Below, piece by piece: positions 60,040 to 64,000 of a stretch of 64,000 bases of DNA. The position numbers were made by a program, and so were the translations under genes. This DNA comes from Kribbella catacumbae DSM 19601 (lineage in GTDB: Bacteria > Actinomycetota > Actinomycetes > Propionibacteriales > Kribbellaceae), in assembly GCF_000372465.1 (NCBI RefSeq), contig NZ_AQUZ01000006.1:191417-255416 (forward strand). The letters are read 5' to 3'. The notes under the pieces are model-generated. The model saw only the letters and a list, made by a program, of their open reading frames with translations, was not told the origin of the DNA and searched no databases. Numbering within the stretch: the stretch's first letter is position 1; every line of letters begins with the position of its first letter.

Positions 60040-60780
60040 ATGAACGAGATTGCTTTGCCGGGTGGCAATGTCGGTGGTGCGGTCCGGGTCGGCGACACCG
60101 TCCGGCGGGCGACCGGGCCCTGGACGCCGGCGGTGCACGCAGTCCTAGCCCACCTCGCCGACGCGGGCCTGCCCGGCGTACCGCGAGTGCACGGTTTCGA
60201 CGAGCAGGGTCGTGAGGTTCTCGACTACCTTTCCGGTGCTGCGTACGGCCCTCAGGTACCCGATGAGGTGCTCATTGACGCGATGCGCTGGTTGCGCAGT
60301 TTTCACCAGGTCGTCGCCGAGTACCGTCCCGCCGGTCACCTGGTCTGGCGGGCCAGCCAGGGGGTGCTCGCACCGGACGAGATCATCTGCATGCACGACT
60401 TCGGCTACTACAACTGGATCGGCACCGACGACGGCTTCAGCGGCGTGATCGACTGGGACATGGCCGGCCCGGGGACGCCCCTGGACGACATCGCGTTCGC
60501 CGCTTGGAACACCGCGCCACTCGCGCTGCCCGGCGACCCGCAGTACCAGGCCCGGCGGGTGAGGTTGATGGCCGACGCGTACGGCGGCGGGGTGACGCCA
60601 CTGCAGATCCTCGAAGGCGCTCCGCTGCTGGCACTCCGGTCGGCCCGTGTGATCAAGGCCGGTCAGGACGCGGGCGATCCCGGCATGCTCAACCTCCTCA
60701 AGGTCGGCGAACCGCAGAACAGCCTGACCCGCTCCGCCGATCTGCGACGCCGCATCCCGGAGATCGCGATCCATTTCTAG
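60040..60780 (+). CDS. APH-type phosphotransferase/kinase
   Basis: The 246-residue protein has aminoglycoside phosphotransferase family motifs: CMHDFGYYNWIGTDDGFSGV corresponds to the HxDxxxxN catalytic loop, and VIDWDMAGPGTPLDDIAFAA to the metal-binding DxD region. The glycine-rich N-lobe is short. Members phosphorylate drugs, sugars or lipids; no resistance gene context is visible, so a substrate cannot be named. It is followed after 38 bp by element B. Confidence 0.82.
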   Translation: MNEIALPGGNVGGAVRVGDTVRRATGPWTPAVHAVLAHLADAGLPGVPRVHGFDEQGREVLDYLSGAAYGPQVPDEVLIDAMRWLRSFHQVVAEYRPAGHLVWRASQGVLAPDEIICMHDFGYYNWIGTDDGFSGVIDWDMAGPGTPLDDIAFAAWNTAPLALPGDPQYQARRVRLMADAYGGGVTPLQILEGAPLLALRSARVIKAGQDAGDPGMLNLLKVGEPQNSLTRSADLRRRIPEIAIHF

Positions 60781-60818
60781 TGCTACCGCCGGAGTTCATG
60801 ATGTTGGGCGGCAGGCCC

Positions 60819-60918
60819 GGACCTCCGCCACTCACAAACCTCCCTCTTTCACCGGGGCGCACGCCTGTGCACGCCTGGCCGGGTGCGATCAGGTGAGGTT
60901 TGTGAGTGGCGGCGGTCC
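60819..60918. repeat. 100-bp imperfect palindromic element, copy B
   Basis: The element runs from GGACC at 60819 to GGTCC at 60918, exactly 100 bp, in inverted orientation to copy A with only scattered differences (for instance CACCTGATCGCACCCGGCCA in the reverse complement against TAGCTGATCGCACCCGGCCA in A). It lies 38 bp after the stop of the phosphotransferase gene. Confidence 0.85.
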
Positions 60919-61157
60919 GCCCAACGCGATGACCGCACGCTGAACATCACGGACGCCGGCTGTCGTACCAGGCCGCGTGAATTTGCGCACTCCAGCCGCC
61001 GATCGACTGCTTGCCCGCGCAGAGAACATTGAGTGCTGGCCCGGCGTCGGGGATGCTTGCACCTGTCATCGTTGCCAGGTGCGGCGGTTCAGGCTGGAAT
61101 GATGGTGACTCCGCCCGCTGTTGCCGTAGTTGGAGTATTCGACGAGAGGAGCACGAC

Positions 61158-61988
61158 GTGGCGGTCGAACTGGGACGGTTCGGGGTCTGGCATCAGGCCG
61201 ACAAATGGGGACCCGAGCTGGCCGCGGGGGTCGAGCAGGCGGGCTACGGCACGCTCTGGCTGGGCAGCTCCCCCGGCGAAGAACTGCGCGACGTCGAGGT
61301 GCTGCTCGCCTCGACCAGTACCGCGGTGGTCGGCACCAGCATCGTCAACATGTGGAAGGCCGACGCGCAGGTGGTCGCGGAGTCCTACCACCGGCTCGAG
61401 TTCGAGCATTCGGGGCGGTTCATGCTCGGCGTCGGAGTCGGCCACCGGGAGCAGTCAGGCGACTACAAGACGCCGTACGAGACAATCGTCGAGTATCTGG
61501 ACGCCCTGGACGACGGCAAGGTCCCAGCGGATCGCCGGATGCTGGCGGCGCTCGGCCCGCGAGTACTGAAGCTGTCGGCGAAGCGGACGGCGGGCGCGTT
61601 GCCGTACCTGACCACTCCCGAGCACACCCGGCAGGCGCGCGAGACGCTCGGCGCCGGCGTACTGCTCGTGCCGGAGCAGAAGGTGGTGCTCGAGACCGAT
61701 CCCGAGATCGCACGGGCGGTCGGGCGCGACTACATCGCGGTATACCTGGGGCTCAGCAACTACACGAGCAACCTGAAGCGCATCGGGTTCAGCGACGAGG
61801 ACCTGGCGAACGGTGGCAGTGACGAGCTGGTCGACGCGCTGGTGCTGCACGGGTCGGCGGTCGAGATCGCCGAGGGGTTGAATGCCCACCTGGAAGCCGG
61901 CGCCGACCAGGTCGTCGTACAGCAGCTCGGCAAGGAGGGACCTGACCTCCTGCCCGGCTACGAGGCGCTTGCCACGGTGTTGATCTAG
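61158..61988 (+). CDS. LLM-class F420-dependent oxidoreductase
   Basis: The 276-residue protein starts at GTG 61158 after GAGAGGAG. It has the luciferase-like monooxygenase barrel of F420 enzymes: LGRFGVWHQADKWGPELAAG, GYGTLWLGSSPGEELRDVEV, TAVVGTSIVNMWKADAQVVA and RFMLGVGVGHREQSGDYKTP. F420 use is typical in actinobacteria. It would reduce or oxidise a small molecule with F420H2; substrate unknown. Confidence 0.9.
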   Translation: MAVELGRFGVWHQADKWGPELAAGVEQAGYGTLWLGSSPGEELRDVEVLLASTSTAVVGTSIVNMWKADAQVVAESYHRLEFEHSGRFMLGVGVGHREQSGDYKTPYETIVEYLDALDDGKVPADRRMLAALGPRVLKLSAKRTAGALPYLTTPEHTRQARETLGAGVLLVPEQKVVLETDPEIARAVGRDYIAVYLGLSNYTSNLKRIGFSDEDLANGGSDELVDALVLHGSAVEIAEGLNAHLEAGADQVVVQQLGKEGPDLLPGYEALATVLI

Positions 61989-61998
61989 CGCGGTCGAT

Positions 61999-62436
61999 CT
62001 AGCGCAGGGTGAAGTCCGCGAAGTCGAAACCGGGCGAGACGATGCAGGAGACCAGCACCGGCTGATCTCCCGCTGGACGCGCAGCCTGCCAAGCACCCGC
62101 CGGTACTACGGCCTGCGGGTGCTGGCCTGCTTTCACATCCGGCCCGAGCGTGATGGGTTCGGGCTCGGCCGGGTCGTCGCCGGTGCCGCCGAGGTCGAGC
62201 GTCAACGGCCCACCCGAGTGCCACAGCCAGATCTCGGCCGACCGCACCCGATGCCAGCGCGACTCCTCCCCCGGCGCAAGCAGGAAGTAGATCGCCGTCG
62301 CGCTGGCCCGCTCCCCGTCGTACCCGTCAGGCTGGAAGAACACCTCCGACCGCCAGGTCTCCCGGTACCAACCACCCTCCGGATGCCGCTCCAACCCCAA
62401 CACTTCAGCCAGCTCCGGCACTCCGTCGATCGCCAT
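61999..62436 (-). CDS. Cupin (DUF985) protein
   Basis: The 145-residue protein begins MAIDGVPELAEVLGLERHPE and has the DUF985 cupin pattern: GGWYRETWRSEVFFQPDGYD, AIYFLLAPGEESRWHRVRSA, EIWLWHSGGPLTLDLGG and AGAWQAARPAGDQPVLVSCI. Metal-site His residues are present. It converges with the F420 gene, 10 bp between the stops. Function unknown. Confidence 0.85.
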   Translation of the reverse strand: MAIDGVPELAEVLGLERHPEGGWYRETWRSEVFFQPDGYDGERASATAIYFLLAPGEESRWHRVRSAEIWLWHSGGPLTLDLGGTGDDPAEPEPITLGPDVKAGQHPQAVVPAGAWQAARPAGDQPVLVSCIVSPGFDFADFTLR

Positions 62437-62513
62437 GCCCTGAACCGTAGCCTTCGCGACATGACCGACGCCGACCGCCCGACTACCACCACAGACTCCC
62501 GTACGGCGAACGC

Positions 62514-63068
62514 ATGCCGGCCGATCCCCTGCTGGGTGGACCGTTCTTCCCCTTCGAGGGCGAGCTACAAGTGGTCCCGCTGGCCGAGCCAGTGCTCCCC
62601 GAGCCGGTGCTCCCCGAGCCTCCGCGCGGAGGTGAGCCCGGCGGCGAGCAGGTCGAGGTCCAGTACGGCCCGCGCACCGACCCGGCGACCCCTGCCCGAC
62701 CTGGACCGCCCAAGAGAGCGCCTCGCGACCCGGCCATCGGGCAGCTGACCGCATCCGATCCCAGCCTGACCCGATGCCACCTGCTGCGCGAACAATCGGT
62801 GGGCTTAGCCCCGTCTGCGGGGCTTCGCCCCCTGGTAGACCAGTGGGCGAAGCCCTCACCGAGTAGCGAACCCCTCAGCGACGCGGGCAACCCCACACAG
62901 CCCGCGCCGCCGCGCGTCCCCTGCGAGCCGAGCCGCGCCGGCTGCGGCGATCTCGGACACCCTGCCGTCGCCGCGGACAAGAACTACTCGGCCCACGGTC
63001 CCCACGTGGATCGGTGCCCTGTGGATAACGGAAGCCTGCCGAGGACGCCAGCGGATACGCTCAGTTAG
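62514..63068 (+). pseudogene. Probable remnant of a HIT-like protein carrying the nested palindrome
   Basis: A 184-codon frame starts MPADPLLGGPFFPFEGELQV, followed by LAEPVLPEPPRGGEPGGE, which I recall as the N-terminus of an actinobacterial HIT-like family. After residue 50 the sequence is low-complexity, and the family's His triad and following domain are absent. A palindrome family copy occupies 62801-62874 (inner stem GGGCTTCGCCC/GGGCGAAGCCC). The region is most likely a decayed gene; the family call is uncertain. Confidence 0.45.
62801..62874. repeat. 74-bp nested palindrome family, copy near right end
   Basis: GGGCTTAGCCCC (62801) is followed by the perfect inner stem GGGCTTCGCCC (62820-62830) with GGGCGAAGCCC (62845-62855). 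The loop forms its own CTGG/CCAG pair. Compared with the scpB copies (GGTTCGCC with GGCGAACC), the stem positions co-vary. Confidence 0.75.
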
Positions 63069-63090
63069 GAACGACAGGAGGGCGGCGGGC

Positions 63091-64000
63091 TCAGCGGCGG
63101 ATGTGGCTATTGGTCCAGTGGGCTAGGTGGGGGTAGAAGGTTGGCGCGGTTTGGTGGAGGTTGAGGACGTGGCCGGTGTTGGGGACGGCTAGGGCCTGCA
63201 GGTCGGCCGTCGGGGCGTAGTACGGGCGTTCGCCGGCTAGTAGGGCGGTTGAGCTGGAGCAGTCGGAGGCGCCTGGGCCGCAGATCAGGCGGTCGTGTTG
63301 GCCGACTACGACCAGGACCGGGACCTTGATCTTGCGGTTGAGGAGCACCGAGCCGAACTCGGGATCGCTGGGGAAGACATCGGGCTCGGGGTTCGCCTCA
63401 TCGCGAGCCACGACGTGACTAGCCGCTGTCGGCCCCCAGTAGAACCAGCTACGCCGTACGCCGGGCCGCAGTACGCCGTAGCCGTCGTCGAGGTTGCGAC
63501 TGGCCAGCAACGGATGCTGGCCGGCCGTGATGTAGTCGGCGCCGAGCTGCTCGAAAGCCGCCCAGTTGGGCGTGCTCGACTCGCCGGTGAGGATCAGGCC
63601 GTCCACGTCGGCCGGGTAGTGCACGGCGATCATCCGGGCGATCGTCGAGCCGAGCGAGTTGCCGACCAGCACGATCCGCTGGTGACCCAGCGCCCGCAGG
63701 CCCTGGTGAATCGTGTACGTCTGGCTGTCGGGCGCGAAGGCGCTGCTCGGCGGCGCCGAACTCTTCCCGGTCCCGATGCGATCGAGCGCGAAGGTCGCAT
63801 AGCCGGCGCGATTCATCGCCTCGACGTATGACGGACCGCGCGGGTCGCCTCGCCAGCTCCAGTAGTTCCGGTCGTAGCCGCCACCGGGGATCAGCACCTG
63901 CAGCACGCCGCGATCCCGCCCGAGCGGCCGGCACAACGTGCCCGCGATCTTCGCGTCTCGCGGCTTGCCCGCACTCATCGCCACCGGAATCTCGACCGTC
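63091..64000 (-). CDS. Alpha/beta-hydrolase, 5' end outside window
   Basis: The frame is open to the right edge (TVEIPVAMSAGKPRDAKIAG), so the gene starts beyond 64000 and the ATG at 63978 is internal or near the true start. The hydrolase motifs are VLIPGGGYDRNYWSWRGDPR (oxyanion region), VLVGNSLGSTIARMIA (nucleophile Ser in G-N-S-L-G), VVVGQHDRLICGP and NTGHVLNLHQTAP (His). Residues SWFYWGPTAAS suggest a secreted or lipase-like member. Confidence 0.85.
   Translation of the reverse strand, partial: TVEIPVAMSAGKPRDAKIAGTLCRPLGRDRGVLQVLIPGGGYDRNYWSWRGDPRGPSYVEAMNRAGYATFALDRIGTGKSSAPPSSAFAPDSQTYTIHQGLRALGHQRIVLVGNSLGSTIARMIAVHYPADVDGLILTGESSTPNWAAFEQLGADYITAGQHPLLASRNLDDGYGVLRPGVRRSWFYWGPTAASHVVARDEANPEPDVFPSDPEFGSVLLNRKIKVPVLVVVGQHDRLICGPGASDCSSSTALLAGERPYYAPTADLQALAVPNTGHVLNLHQTAPTFYPHLAHWTNSHIRR

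Noticed and set aside
61011..61157. Longer N-terminus for the F420 oxidoreductase
   Set aside because: The upstream codons have no family similarity, and GTG 61158 has a good ribosome binding site (GAGAGGAG).
1..64000. tRNA or rRNA genes, insertion sequences, prophage, parS sites
   Set aside because: No T-loop/anticodon arrangement, rRNA core, transposase, phage gene or TGTTTCACGTGAAACA-like site was noticed; a dedicated tRNA and IS scan would settle this.

Overview
This window is chromosomal DNA of a high-GC Gram-positive actinobacterium. The evidence is the pafB/pafC/tatA/tatC/DAG-kinase/helY and ald/xerD/parA/scpA/scpB/rluB gene orders, a Pup ligase (pafA), Tat/Sec-secreted chitinase, chitosanase and amylase, an aerobic cobalamin route with a CobIJ fusion, an F420-type oxidoreductase and frequent GTG starts. 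The style fits the Nocardioidales/Propionibacteriales, perhaps a Kribbella-like soil organism; that placement is inference.

Layout. 1-6.3 kb: LuxR regulator, zwf, a dihydropteroate synthase of the sulfonamide-resistance (Sul) type, an AlkC-type DNA glycosylase, cobF. 6.4-13.3 kb: GH19 chitinase, a broken carboxylesterase, a MarR/DHA2 efflux pair, an MFS/carboxyethylornithine-synthase-like operon. 14.2-17.5 kb: cobG-cobH-cobIJ operon. 17.6-29.2 kb: tandem membrane paralogues, FAD monooxygenase, an MFS/regulator/GyrI-like operon, GH13 amylase, DUF1906 protein, a divergent cupin/MarR pair with a clear operator, a 0.65-kb repeat field and a Tat-exported serine hydrolase. 29.3-50 kb: the conserved helY...DAG kinase-tatC-tatA...pafC-pafB...FKBP-pafA backbone, interrupted between helY and the DAG kinase by a SLATT membrane protein, a 1458-residue TIR-STAND-WD40 protein and a chitosanase. 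50-59.6 kb: secreted protein, then rluB, scpB, scpA, an RHH-like gene, parA, a hydrolase, xerD and ald (chromosome segregation). 60-64 kb: a phosphotransferase, an F420 oxidoreductase, a cupin, a gene remnant and a truncated hydrolase.

The most unusual content is repetitive DNA. (i) Three elements, each exactly 100 bp from GGACC to GGTCC, lie just after gene 3' ends. (ii) A roughly 74-bp nested palindrome occurs eight times; four copies lie in frame inside scpB, where they encode a repeated N-terminal extension, comparable to Rickettsia palindromic elements. (iii) The nonamer GTACTRCGG recurs in many frames and strands far above composition expectation. The TIR-STAND-WD40/SLATT pair is a candidate defence module. 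No tRNA, rRNA, CRISPR array, intact transposase or recognisable riboswitch was seen.
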